DNA of 56,356 bases from Methanomicrobiales archaeon (GTDB lineage Archaea > Halobacteriota > Methanomicrobia > Methanomicrobiales > Methanospirillaceae), in the NCBI GenBank assembly GCA_012729535.1, contig JAAYCY010000016.1, positions 1 to 56,356 of the forward strand, given 5' to 3'. The notes beneath the pieces were generated by a model. The model searched no databases and had not been told where the DNA came from. It worked only from the letters and a program-made list of their open reading frames with translations. Position numbers and translations under genes: made by a program. Positions 1-8,832 of the stretch are shown piece after piece; within the stretch, counting starts at the first letter, position 1, and each line of letters opens with the position of its first letter.

Positions 1-446
1 ATCTCGGCTGAGGCTTTTAACCTTTAATTCGCTTTTTTCTAAATATTTCAACGTAAAACGTCGCTACGCTTTTCTCACGTACACCGAGCCTTTCACTCAA
101 TGAGTTCTCCCTTCATAGTATCAAAGAGGACTATACAGGGTGTTCTTTCGAGAAACGCATCCGGACAGATAACAAAACAAGACACACATCTGATCCGTGA
201 GTTGGGTGCTGACTCAGGAGGTACCGCTCACCTTCATCATCGACACGTTCGGTCTTGACCATGAAGGTTAATGGGTGGTTGATGAAAATCTGGTCCGATC
301 ACTTACTTTCCATCGGCGATCAACTCGAAGGAGTAAAAGATCTCCATCATGGATGAGTCAGGGAAAGGGAAGCCTCATTCGGTTGTTCAGAACCTCCAAC
401 AGGTCTGGTAATCCCTGGCTTGAGGCCGGATGAGTGAGACCAGGAT
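1..446. other. Intergenic region with transposase scrap
   Basis: No intact gene is visible. On the minus strand an N-terminal transposase fragment lies at 131-262 (separate entry). Further along the same strand, about 41-125, a short open stretch reads LSERLGVREKSVATFYVEIF and then stops; it looks protein-like but is not recognised. The rest has stop codons in all frames. The region is best read as decayed mobile DNA downstream of the glutamine synthetase family gene. Confidence 0.5.
131..262 (-). pseudogene. Remnant of DUF4277/IS1634-type transposase N-terminus
   Basis: A 43-codon open stretch begins with ATG and reads MVKTERVDD, then a short altered segment, then LLSQHPTHG. DUF4277-type (IS1634-like) transposases start with a (M)VKTERVDDIPLL signature followed about 20 residues later by a P-T/R-H-G/W motif, so both pieces and their order fit from memory. 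The frame stops after 43 residues where the family runs to roughly 500, and the signature is interrupted by a charged insert. This is a decayed insertion sequence, not a functional gene. The assignment rests on one short motif. Confidence 0.5.
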
Positions 447-1958
447 TTACCGGATATGAATATATTCGTTCACAATGGTCATTATTTCATCCTCTTTTCC
501 ATAAATCCGCTCACTCATGCCCCGGTCCTTGTATTCTGTGAGACGCCTGGCAATAGAGTCTATCACGCTTGCCGGGAAAATTCCTTCTTTTTCAAATATT
601 GCTCGTTTTTCCAGTAGTGCCTCTGCCGACTCAACACAGGAACCCGGTAACTGCTTAAGTGATCGCAGTTTCTCCCGGTTTTTCTCATCAAAGATGTTCC
701 CATCAACGTAGAGTTCTCTGGCTTTCTCAAGTGCACCCGGCATCCGGATACCGTGCAGGCATGCAACAACGAGTCCGGCCCCGAGATTGTACACATCTGC
801 AGAACCGTCGGGAATACGAAACTCAATTGTCTGCTTGGACATTCGTTCAGGAACATCAGGGGGAAATTCGGGGTTTGCGGTCTGAATCATCGTGTTACCA
901 CCGATCCATCCAAGTGGAACACGGACGACCACGGAACGGTTTCTGTCTCCCCAGCATACATTCGTGGGTGCTTCCTGGTGCGGCACGAGGCGGAGGTATG
1001 AAGTGGGGATTGTATTTCCAAATGCGGTTAAGGGCCCAGAGCAATCGAGCAGACCTGCAATCATCTTCTGAGCAAGATCAGAGAGACCGGATTCTCCAAC
1101 CATCAGGTTTGTATTATCACAAACCGCCATCATATGAAAATGGAGCCCCGATCCTGCTTTTCCAATGGTTATCTTCGGGGCATAACTGATCGTTACGCCG
1201 GCCTTTTCTCCCAGCATCCTGACGATCCATTTTGCAATAATCAGCTGATCGATAGCGTCCTCGATCGGTTGTGGCAGAAACTCAACTTCATGTTGTTCAT
1301 AAAGGGTTCCATCCATGGTAAAACATCCGACTTCAGAATGGCCATATTTCACCTTCCCTCCAGCCTGTGCAATGAGGCGGAGGGCTTCAACCCGTAGATT
1401 TTCAGATTGTGAGAATGGGCGTGATTCGTGATACCCCCGCTGATTCATGCACGGGTAAAGCGGTTCAGATTGTGAAATGACGTAGTATTCCAACTCTGCA
1501 AGGGCAAAAAATCTGGCATTAGTCTCCCTGGTAAAAGCAGCATGTGCTTTTTTGATGATATTATAGGGATCACTTTCGAGAGGCTCACCTTCATTGTTGT
1601 AAAAAGAGCAGAGGAGTTCCATTGTCGGAATTTCAGAGAAGGGATTTATAAAGGCCGTTTTATATCGTGGAATAACATAGAGATCACTTGATCCTGCCTC
1701 AATTGATGAGAAGAGCTGTGATCCATCAATTCTCTCACCGTCGGTCAGGATCGTCTCAAGATGGTCCATACTGGAGATAATAAAGTTCAGGGTTTTGAGC
1801 CTGCCATCTTCCCCGAGATATCGAAAGTTGATCATCTGGACCCCAAGAGCCACCGATGCCTGAATTAAATCCTCACGGGTGAATTGTTCAGCCGGTTTTC
1901 CTAGTAAACGGACAATTTCATGGGGACTATGAAGGATTTGTGCCTGATTCATCAGCAT
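447..1958 (-). CDS. Glutamine synthetase family protein
   Basis: A 503-residue protein of the glutamine synthetase type I fold, the family that ligates ammonia or an amine to the gamma-carboxyl of glutamate with ATP. Metal and substrate motifs appear in the usual order: AELEYY (about 154-159), HSEVG (207-211), EVEF (224-227), GLHFHM (271-276), the RLVPHQEAP and WGDRNRS block (323-342), and EFRIPDGSADVYN near 380. Departures from canonical GlnA are VPHQEAP where VPGYEAP is usual and DGSADVYN where D-P-S-A-N-P-Y is usual. No NLYDLP adenylylation site is seen. It may be true GlnA or a paralogue acting on another amine, so no symbol is given. ATG codons at 1958 and 1952 are both possible; no clear Shine-Dalgarno precedes them. 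It is monocistronic, between decayed regions. Confidence 0.85.
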   Translation of the reverse strand: MLMNQAQILHSPHEIVRLLGKPAEQFTREDLIQASVALGVQMINFRYLGEDGRLKTLNFIISSMDHLETILTDGERIDGSQLFSSIEAGSSDLYVIPRYKTAFINPFSEIPTMELLCSFYNNEGEPLESDPYNIIKKAHAAFTRETNARFFALAELEYYVISQSEPLYPCMNQRGYHESRPFSQSENLRVEALRLIAQAGGKVKYGHSEVGCFTMDGTLYEQHEVEFLPQPIEDAIDQLIIAKWIVRMLGEKAGVTISYAPKITIGKAGSGLHFHMMAVCDNTNLMVGESGLSDLAQKMIAGLLDCSGPLTAFGNTIPTSYLRLVPHQEAPTNVCWGDRNRSVVVRVPLGWIGGNTMIQTANPEFPPDVPERMSKQTIEFRIPDGSADVYNLGAGLVVACLHGIRMPGALEKARELYVDGNIFDEKNREKLRSLKQLPGSCVESAEALLEKRAIFEKEGIFPASVIDSIARRLTEYKDRGMSERIYGKEDEIMTIVNEYIHIR

Positions 1959-2579
1959 TTAGGTTTGGGAAAAAAAGTAATAACCGTTGGTAGATGTATA
2001 TTAAATATCTAGAATTAGGAAGGCTTATTCCTTCACTATTCCCTTTTATGGAAGAGAAATATATTCCGCCACAACAGAATCTTACACTTCCCTGAGAAAA
2101 AGAGCAATTTGCCTTGTATTACCTGAGAGCTTAGGGGATCCAGTCCATCTCGCTTCTTGAGCAATTTATTGCGCTCTTGCATATAGTGTACAAAAATACC
2201 CATTGGATATTTCACCGGTGTTGCCCCAATCAGAATCAGGTAAGTTTTGCTTTAAAGACGCATTAATCATGAGCAACGCATGTTAAATCATGAACCTGCC
2301 TTTGCTATTCGTTTTATTTATGGTTCTCTTCCATCGAAGTATCATCGCTCTTCTCCTCACAGCATCGATTGATTCCGCATTTTTTTCTTCTTGCAGTTAT
2401 TATATCCCGAATAAAGTCAAACAATGCCCAGATAGCGAAGATTAGAAAATTTTTCTATCCTGATAATTACTAAATAGAGATTCGGACATATTGTCAGGTA
2501 TCTCGGCTGAAACTTGGGTATTGTTTTCTTCTCTTCCAGGGTCAACCGTTTAGCTCCCCTTGCGTTTTCATCTATAAAA
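1959..2579. other. Intergenic region with an orphan open stretch
   Basis: No functional gene is supported. On the minus strand 2036-2251 is open for 72 codons without a usable start near its beginning. It reads in protein-like fashion (PMGIFVHYMQERNKLLKKR) and ends in a stop at 2036. It resembles the tail of a decayed gene, but I do not recognise the family. The rest (2252-2579) is AT-rich with frequent stops. It continues the graveyard that includes the CotH remnant to its right. Confidence 0.4.
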
Positions 2580-3303
2580 TCATCGGGTAAAAGAAGGGAG
2601 CGGGTCTAAAAAAGGAATATGATACCGTGATTTTTCTGACTGGAGGTACTCCATGGCTTTGGTATATTGTGAATTGATGTGGGTTTTCTGTTCCTCAAAT
2701 GCTCTAATTAAGTCTGAATTGTCCGTCAGGTACGTTTATCCTTCCCGTTCTCCATCAGGACCAATAACTGATGATTCTATGAGATCATGATATGCATCAA
2801 ATTTTTCTGCAATTTTTAGGGTATTAAAACTAGAATCCAGAATATTTTTAAGACATCCTCGTATGCATCATGATAAACCGGGTTATCCATAAGGTATCTG
2901 ATAAGCGGCCACCTTTCGGTGATGTTTCCATACTAAAACTGACACTACTTCCCATACTTCCTGGTCTATTGCCGTTCTGAAACATATCTGGTGTATTGAA
3001 AATTTATTGTTTTAATACCTGGTGGGGAATATTTAGTTCTCTGATTCAGGTCTGTATCCATCTCCTAAATATCAGGGGGTACTGGCGAGGTATCCTCAAA
3101 GGTTCTGTTCTATCAAATACTCGGGTGTTGTGTATGGTATCCGGTCCTCTTTCTCCCAGGGATCCCTCCATTCCGTCTATTAATGCATAATTATTATCCC
3201 AGGGAATGCAGCTGAATGTTCCTATTTCCGGATTAAATCTTATTTCATTTTCCCTTCTGGCTATTAATATGAAATAACACATCGCTATATAGCGCACATG
3301 CAT
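2580..3303 (-). pseudogene. CotH-kinase family pseudogene (frameshifted, internal stop)
   Basis: Three pieces of one protein lie in order on the minus strand in different frames. The first (within 3046-3303) reads ENEIRFNPEIGTF then IPWDNNYALIDGM, matching the F-x-W-I-P-W-D-N-N block of CotH-like kinases. The second (about 2840-2925) reads ITERWPLIRYLMDNPVYHDAY, the P-L-I-R-Y-L-x-D-x-P-x-Y block. The third (about 2580-2855) reads KFDAYHDLIESSVIGPDGE, an in-frame TAA where a Tyr is expected, then TYLTDNSDLIRAFEEQ. The N-terminal part is not found. CotH-like proteins are often secreted or spore-coat kinases; in methanogens they are surface-associated proteins of unknown role. Two frame changes plus a nonsense codon make this a clear pseudogene. 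Confidence 0.75.
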
Positions 3304-3506
3304 CTGTTTTTCATAATCAAATGGGGCGACTTTGAAAAATCAGTAAAAAAAGAGCTGCTGAATAACAATTTTATCCAGAAGAATGGCGCTGATGAATTAT
3401 CATAAAAGCGGTTATACAATCAAGTCTTTTTACAATTTATTATATACTTTCTCCTCATTCCATTAATGTTAAAAAATTACCCTGATTTTTGGAAAATACG
3501 AATGAT

Positions 3507-3518
3507 TTTTATATATTT
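3507..3518 (+). promoter_or_regulatory. TATA box of the S-layer gene
   Basis: A TTTTTATATATT element precedes the S-layer gene. Archaeal transcription would start about 25 bases downstream, near 3540, giving a leader of about 160 nt before the start codon at 3703. A second AT-rich TATA-like stretch lies near 3437-3450. The leader contains a small hairpin (TACTC/GAGTA near 3614-3626). Assignment is by pattern only. Confidence 0.5.
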
Positions 3519-3690
3519 TGTGTTCTCTCTTCGTATTCAGACAAGGAATGGTCACCGGTGCGGATCACAAGAATATAAAGGATACCAGACAACTAAGTAA
3601 TGATACTTCAGAGTTACTCTCGGAGTATTCCATATCGGCAGTCATCATGATTGATAGCATGATGTCTGAAGGTATGGGTCGTATTCATTC

Positions 3691-3695
3691 GGAGG
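3691..3695 (+). promoter_or_regulatory. Ribosome binding site of the S-layer gene
   Basis: GGAGG lies seven bases before the ATG at 3703 and fixes this start over upstream in-frame alternatives. It is one of the strongest Shine-Dalgarno matches in the window, in keeping with high expression. Confidence 0.75.
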
Positions 3696-3702
3696 ACATG
3701 TA

Positions 3703-6210
3703 ATGAACGCACGATTTGCAGTTGTCATGATGGTGCTTGTTGCACTTGCAATCATGGCATTCCCCGCTACTGCAGCAATCAACAAGATTCCCGCCGGAGG
3801 AGAAGTCTTCCTTGGTGAGAGAGGTCTTGATATCTCTGCAGCTGCCGGAGGCGCCAGCCAGATTGCATGGTGGCAGCCAGGTACCAACACTGAAACTGAG
3901 CAGCCTGCAGATATTCAGCAGGTAACCAACGCACAGTCATTCTATGTATCTCCTGATATCTTCGTCGGAAAAACCGGCAACTGGTATCAGTGGAATGGCA
4001 GCGTAAAGGGCTCACTCGCATTTAACATCAAGGAACCTTCTCTTAACCTTAAGGTCTGGGATGGATCTGTTGATGAGGACGTCACTGGCAAGGCAATTCC
4101 AGTAGGAAACTACGGTAACTTTGTCATTGAAACCAACATGCAGAGCATCATCACCCGTCCAGGCTACCAGCCTGCAGATGCACCTTTCAAGATTAAAGTA
4201 AAGAGTGCAGACGGTGGTGTCTATACAAACCTCGTTGGTAACAACGGTAAGGAAATTGAGCTTACCAAGCTTGCAGTTAACCAGCAGCTCTGGTACTGGG
4301 TATCCCCAGACAACAAGCACACCGAACCGGCAACCAACGATGGATGGAACACTGCAGCCGAGGATCGGTACGGTAACCGCATGTACAAGGCAGGTACCTA
4401 CACGGTCTGGGCAGAGTGTAATGCCAACAGCATGAAGGATCAGTATACCGCACCTGATGGTTCTGATTACACCGGTAAGACTATCTCCTCAGTAAAGAGT
4501 GTTCAGATCGCCACCGACCAGGTGAAGATCGAAGCCAACAAGGACAATGTTGTCCGTGGCAACCCATTCTCCGTCACCATTACTGGTGTCCCAAATGCTG
4601 AGTATTACCTCTGGATTAAGGGAACCGGATCTATGACCGGCCAGCCTGATGACCAGCCGCCAATGGTTCTTGATACCCAGGCTGATGTCAAGCAGGATGC
4701 AGCAGCAGGTCCATACGAAATCGGTAAATACCAGTATGAGGGTGGAGCAGGGAAGAGCATCAAGCAGGATGTCCCCGATGACCCCGAATTCCACGGAACC
4801 AAGTTCTATGCACTCATAAAACTCAATTCCAGTGGAACCAGAACTGTTGAGTGGAAGTCTTCCAAAGACACCAAGGACAAGAAGTACACTATCCGTGTCG
4901 AACGCAAGTCCGGCAGCCAGTACAAGTCCGATGAGGTCGATGTCAAGGTAGAGAAGGGCGATGTAACCATCGTTGCCTCTGGTGACCAGAGCTACTATCT
5001 TGGTGAGGAAGTCAAGCTCTCCGGTACTAACTCCGAGACTGATATTACCTATCTGTTCATAACTGGACCAAACCTCCCAACAAACGGTGGTATGCTAAAA
5101 TCCCCACGTAAGGAAGTCAACAACGACCAGGCAGCATCCTTTGACCAGGCTGATGTCCAGGACGATGACAACTACGAATTCAAGTGGCAGACCGCCAACC
5201 TTGAGATGGATGCAGGTACCTACACCGTATACGCAGTAAGCGCACCACGCGATAAGGACCACCTCAGTGACGCACAGTATGACACTGTCTCACTGGTTGT
5301 CAAGAAACCATACATCCAGGCAACCGCATCTGCAAGTACTGTTGCAAAGGGTGACAAGATGTTCATCCGTGGAACTGCAGAAGGCGACCCATCAAAAGGT
5401 ATTGCAATGTGGATCCTTGGAAAGAACAAAGTACTCTACGCAACTGAAAGCGTGAACGATGACATGTCATTCGAACACGAAATTAAGGGCGCTGAGACTT
5501 CATCTCTCTATGCAGGACAGTACTTCGTTGTTATTCAGCATCCGATGTACAACAACGAATTTGATGTCTATCCAGACAATTCACTCGAACCGCAGAAAGT
5601 CCTTGGTGCATACCCAACCCGTGACTCTGAAGTCTTCAGAATCGGCGGTGCAGGAGCACTTCAGGGAACTGACGCAGCAGAGGCACTTGTCAAAGCAATC
5701 GACTCAGCAATGGTCGATGATATCTACACCAAGATGCAGTTCCTCGTAGAGGAGCCAAAGGTCACCATCAACCCAATCGCTGAGCAGGCCGTAGGCTCCA
5801 AGTTCGAGATTGCCGGTACCACCAACCTCATGTACGATGACAACGATCTGCTTGTCGAGGTAACTTCCTCTTCATTCAAGCCGACCGACAAGTCACAGAG
5901 TGGTGAGTTCAACGGTGCAACCGGAACTGTCAAGGTCCAGCAGGGCACTGACGGTCTGAACAAGTGGAGCTTTACCGTCGATGCAAGCACCTTCAAGCCG
6001 GATGAGTACATCGTCCGCGTCGCAGGTGTAACCACTGACGTCGTAGAGACCGCTATCTTCAATGTTGTTGAAGCAGGAGCAGCACCGGTAGCAGTTGTTA
6101 CCCCTGTTGTAACTGAAGCACCTGTTGAAGTAGTTGCAGAAGAAGTTGTTGAAGAAGCAGCTGAAGCAGCTGAAGCAGTTGTTGAAGAAGTAACCAACAA
6201 AACTGCATAA
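3703..6210 (+). CDS. S-layer glycoprotein (Methanomicrobiales type, DUF3821-like N-terminus)
   Basis: An 835-residue exported surface protein. Residues 1-25 are a Sec signal peptide ending in A-T-A-A. The N-terminal region (IPAGGEVFLGERGLDISAA) has the character of the DUF3821 domain of Methanomicrobiales S-layer proteins, and beta-sandwich repeats follow. Three N-glycosylation sequons are seen (NGS, NSS and a final NKT). The last 45 residues are rich in Ala, Val and Glu. No C-terminal transmembrane anchor or PGF-type sorting signal is present, which is unusual for the family. Codon choice is strongly biased to C-ending codons (AAC, TAC, ATC), unlike its neighbours, as expected for an abundant protein. 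It has its own promoter, a strong ribosome site and a terminator. At about 90 kDa it should not be confused with the smaller amyloid-like sheath protein of Methanospirillum. Confidence 0.88.
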   Translation: MNARFAVVMMVLVALAIMAFPATAAINKIPAGGEVFLGERGLDISAAAGGASQIAWWQPGTNTETEQPADIQQVTNAQSFYVSPDIFVGKTGNWYQWNGSVKGSLAFNIKEPSLNLKVWDGSVDEDVTGKAIPVGNYGNFVIETNMQSIITRPGYQPADAPFKIKVKSADGGVYTNLVGNNGKEIELTKLAVNQQLWYWVSPDNKHTEPATNDGWNTAAEDRYGNRMYKAGTYTVWAECNANSMKDQYTAPDGSDYTGKTISSVKSVQIATDQVKIEANKDNVVRGNPFSVTITGVPNAEYYLWIKGTGSMTGQPDDQPPMVLDTQADVKQDAAAGPYEIGKYQYEGGAGKSIKQDVPDDPEFHGTKFYALIKLNSSGTRTVEWKSSKDTKDKKYTIRVERKSGSQYKSDEVDVKVEKGDVTIVASGDQSYYLGEEVKLSGTNSETDITYLFITGPNLPTNGGMLKSPRKEVNNDQAASFDQADVQDDDNYEFKWQTANLEMDAGTYTVYAVSAPRDKDHLSDAQYDTVSLVVKKPYIQATASASTVAKGDKMFIRGTAEGDPSKGIAMWILGKNKVLYATESVNDDMSFEHEIKGAETSSLYAGQYFVVIQHPMYNNEFDVYPDNSLEPQKVLGAYPTRDSEVFRIGGAGALQGTDAAEALVKAIDSAMVDDIYTKMQFLVEEPKVTINPIAEQAVGSKFEIAGTTNLMYDDNDLLVEVTSSSFKPTDKSQSGEFNGATGTVKVQQGTDGLNKWSFTVDASTFKPDEYIVRVAGVTTDVVETAIFNVVEAGAAPVAVVTPVVTEAPVEVVAEEVVEEAAEAAEAVVEEVTNKTA

Positions 6211-6215
6211 AAAAG

Positions 6216-6258
6216 TCAGATTTAATATCTGATCCCTGGAATCTTCCAGGTTTTTTTT
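6216..6258 (+). terminator. Double hairpin terminator after the S-layer gene
   Basis: Two stem-loops follow the stop codon: TCAGAT/ATCTGA (6216-6232), then CCTGGAA/TTCCAGG (6235-6250), followed at once by eight T residues. A strong monocistronic terminator fits a highly transcribed gene. Confidence 0.75.
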
Positions 6259-6364
6259 ATTTTAGTATAATTTCTACGCTTTTGTGAATTACTCTTAATC
6301 AGACAAGGAAATTCAGGTATGACCGGAAGGCCAAAAAAGGATCCTTACCTACAGGTACGGGATT

Positions 6365-7546
6365 ATGGACTACCAGTTTGCTGACCGGATGAGTAAAACT
6401 CCTCGTTCTTTCATACGTGAAACACTTAAAGTTACTGAATGTCCTGATATTATTTCATTTGCCGGAGGGCTTCCAAATCCTACCTTGTTTCCTGTCCATG
6501 AACTTGCACAGGTAGCAAAAGATGTCATTTCTGATGAAGGTGCTGCGGTCCTTCAGTATGCAACAACAGAGGGATATCTGCCACTTCGAGAATGGGTTGC
6601 AGAACGGTATTCACGCCGGTATGATATGTCAGTCTCTCCGGATGAAATTCTTATCACTCATGGCTCACAACAATGCCTTGATTTGTGTGGGAAAATTTTC
6701 ATAGATAAAGGAACACCTGTCGGGATTGAAGAACCTGGATACCTGGGAGCGATACAGGCTTTTTCGTTATATGAAGCTGGTTTTGTCCCGGTAAAACTTG
6801 AGACGGATGGTCCAGTACTTGCTGATGTTGAAAATGCCATGAAGAAAAAATGCAGGTTCTTTTATGGTGTGCCAAACTCTCAAAATCCATCAGGACTTAC
6901 CTGGTCTGAATCTAAAAGAAAAGATGTTGCAGATATTATCAGGATTCATGATTCGGTATTCGTCGAGGATGATGCATATGGAGAGATCCGGTTCGACGGT
7001 GATGTTTCAAAGCCAGTGAAGAAACATATTCCTGACCAGGTAGTCATGAATGGATCTTTTTCAAAGATTATTACCCCCGGTATGCGGATGGGATGGGTCT
7101 GTGCGCCAGAGGATGTCATGAACAGACTTGTTACTGCCAAACAAGCCACCGATCTTCATTCTAGCATTCTTGCACAAAGGATTATTTTCCGGTATTTATC
7201 AGAATATCCAATTGACTCTTATATCCGGAAAATTACCGAAACCTACCGGAAACAATGTGGATGTATGATTAATGTAATTAAAAAAGAATTCCCTGATTCA
7301 GTTTCGTATACGATACCCGATGGGGGGATGTTTTTATGGGTAACTCTGCCTCAGGGATGTTCTTCTTTGGATGTGTTTAATAAAGCTTTAGAGAAAAAGG
7401 TTGCAGTTCTCCCCGGTATTCCGTTCTATACTCAAGGAGGGGGAGAAAACACCATTCGACTGAATTTTACGAATTCTTCATTTGAACAGATAGAAGAAGG
7501 TATACATCGTCTGTCTGAAGTCCTGAATATAATTACTATGAAATAG
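6365..7546 (+). CDS. PLP-dependent aminotransferase, class I/II (2-aminoadipate/aromatic type)
   Basis: A 393-residue fold-type I aminotransferase. The N-terminal half has ISFAGGLPNPTLFP and LQYATTEGYLPLREW, typical of the LysN/KAT II/MocR-like branch. The PLP lysine lies in NGSFSKIITPGMRMGW and the carboxylate-binding arginine in NTIRLNF near the C-terminus. The likely reaction is transfer of an amino group between a bulky or acidic amino acid and 2-oxoglutarate; the exact substrate cannot be read from sequence. No operon partner is seen. Its 3' end overlaps the convergent DUF6125 gene by 11 bp. The ATG at 6365 matches the family start. Confidence 0.85.
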   Translation: MDYQFADRMSKTPRSFIRETLKVTECPDIISFAGGLPNPTLFPVHELAQVAKDVISDEGAAVLQYATTEGYLPLREWVAERYSRRYDMSVSPDEILITHGSQQCLDLCGKIFIDKGTPVGIEEPGYLGAIQAFSLYEAGFVPVKLETDGPVLADVENAMKKKCRFFYGVPNSQNPSGLTWSESKRKDVADIIRIHDSVFVEDDAYGEIRFDGDVSKPVKKHIPDQVVMNGSFSKIITPGMRMGWVCAPEDVMNRLVTAKQATDLHSSILAQRIIFRYLSEYPIDSYIRKITETYRKQCGCMINVIKKEFPDSVSYTIPDGGMFLWVTLPQGCSSLDVFNKALEKKVAVLPGIPFYTQGGGENTIRLNFTNSSFEQIEEGIHRLSEVLNIITMK

Positions 7547-8048
7547 TTGTTTCAAGGAGAGTAAATCTCCATCCACAGAAATAAGAATCAGGCCGGGGAT
7601 CAGGAGGACAGGATATACATTCCGTTCTTATTGCAGGGTTTATCTGCCTGGCAAATGTTTCATAATCGACGATCCCTATTTTTTTGCAGGGAAAAAGGGG
7701 CAAATTTTTCCTGGTCCGTGCTGTCTGGGTCCGGCAGGTCTGCATGAATATCTCAAGTGTATTTTTATCCGGTCTTTTTATTGTGTACTCATCAAGATAG
7801 CAAAATAATCGGTGATGAAGAGCTTTTTCAAGATCGTCAAGGGTTCCAGTTTCTGGTAAATGTAACCGTTTTTTTATTCTATCTGCTTCTATTTTGGAAA
7901 AGTCCTTCCAGACTTTAACATCACAGGAGATGGCAGTCTCAAGTCCATATCGCTCTTCTATTGCTAAAAACCACAGGCCATCGATGGCAAGCCAGTTCTT
8001 TGCAGCATCCATCAGTTCCTTTTTCAGGTATTCTTCATGTTCAGTCAT
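7536..8048 (-). CDS. DUF6125 family cytosolic protein
   Basis: A 170-residue soluble protein with a Cys/Pro-rich C-terminal half: MQTCRTQTARTRK, then FPCKK, then CISCPPDPRPDSYFCGWRF. This fits DUF6125 as remembered, a family of unknown function with conserved C-R-x-Q-x-A-R, P-C-K and C-P-P-D motifs. The conserved cysteines suggest metal or substrate binding, which is inference. Its ATG overlaps the stop of the upstream ABC permease (ATGA), so it is the last gene of the protease-exporter operon and is probably translated by coupling. Confidence 0.7.
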   Translation of the reverse strand: MTEHEEYLKKELMDAAKNWLAIDGLWFLAIEERYGLETAISCDVKVWKDFSKIEADRIKKRLHLPETGTLDDLEKALHHRLFCYLDEYTIKRPDKNTLEIFMQTCRTQTARTRKNLPLFPCKKIGIVDYETFARQINPAIRTECISCPPDPRPDSYFCGWRFTLLETTIS

Positions 8049-8830
8049 ACAATCAGTCTCCGTTCAAATAACCGGATAGCAAGGAATGAAAATACGAGTA
8101 TTCCAACGAATATCCAAGTTATGTTGAGAGCCCAAAAGGTGTCACTTGTTCCGGTCAGAAGTGCCCTTGTCAGGCTTACAACATGGGTCAGGGGCAGAAA
8201 AATCAATGCAATATACTGGATAACCTGGGGAAGGAGATGTAATGGGAAGAATGTACCGGAAAAGAGGAACATCGGTGCAATAAAAAGTGTCGCAGGATAT
8301 GATATTGTGTCTATGGATGGAGATATTGCCGAAAAACATGCTGCTATGCCTGCGAATAACATCCCGGCAAAGAAAGAGAGGGGAAGAACAATAAGCAACC
8401 CTGATGGAGAAGCAAGACCGAGCACGAAAAGTATAATGCTGATGGATATTGCAGAAATTAATCCCCTGGTTGCACCCCACAGGATTTCACCAAGAATGAC
8501 TTCTTTGAGTGTTATGGGTGTTGCAAGAATTGCATCAAATGTTTTTTGATAATACATCCTGACATATGTCCCGTATGCACATTCAAAAAAGGATGCATTC
8601 ATTACCGAAGCAGCGAGTATTGCAGGAGCAATGAATCTGACATAAGGAAGTCCGTCAACATCGGTAATATACGCACCTATCCCAAATCCGATAGCTCCCA
8701 GGTATAAAAGCGGCTCAATGAATGGTGGCACCAGGTTTACCCTGATATTTTTCCGGAACACCAGAGCATTTCTAAGCCATACCCGGTATGAACCAGTAAT
8801 GAACTCCTTGCACCGCTTTATTTTCTTCAT
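8045..8830 (-). CDS. ABC-2 type transporter permease
   Basis: A 261-residue integral membrane protein with about six hydrophobic segments after a short basic N-terminus. The middle contains the ABC-2 permease signature region (FDAILATPITLKEVILGEILWG), a coupling-helix-like segment before the next membrane span. It pairs with the ATPase encoded 2 bp upstream, forming a DrrAB/NodIJ-type exporter in the cytoplasmic membrane. The substrate is unknown. The ATG at 8830 lies just after the ATPase stop. Confidence 0.88.
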   Translation of the reverse strand: MKKIKRCKEFITGSYRVWLRNALVFRKNIRVNLVPPFIEPLLYLGAIGFGIGAYITDVDGLPYVRFIAPAILAASVMNASFFECAYGTYVRMYYQKTFDAILATPITLKEVILGEILWGATRGLISAISISIILFVLGLASPSGLLIVLPLSFFAGMLFAGIAACFSAISPSIDTISYPATLFIAPMFLFSGTFFPLHLLPQVIQYIALIFLPLTHVVSLTRALLTGTSDTFWALNITWIFVGILVFSFLAIRLFERRLIV

Positions 8831-8832
8831 AT

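Noticed and set aside
659-1397. Plus-strand open frames inside the glutamine synthetase family gene
   Set aside because: They are antisense shadows of a gene with complete family motifs.
2036-2270. Resemblance to a Copia-type RNase H end (DSDWG, S-x-G-Y-F, EYISL)
   Set aside because: The motifs need stop codons to be read through and wrong spacing, and a longer uninterrupted frame exists in another phase.
6319-6384. A 21-codon frame overlapping the aminotransferase start
   Set aside because: No attenuator-like structure follows and the frame has no repeated regulatory codons; probably chance.
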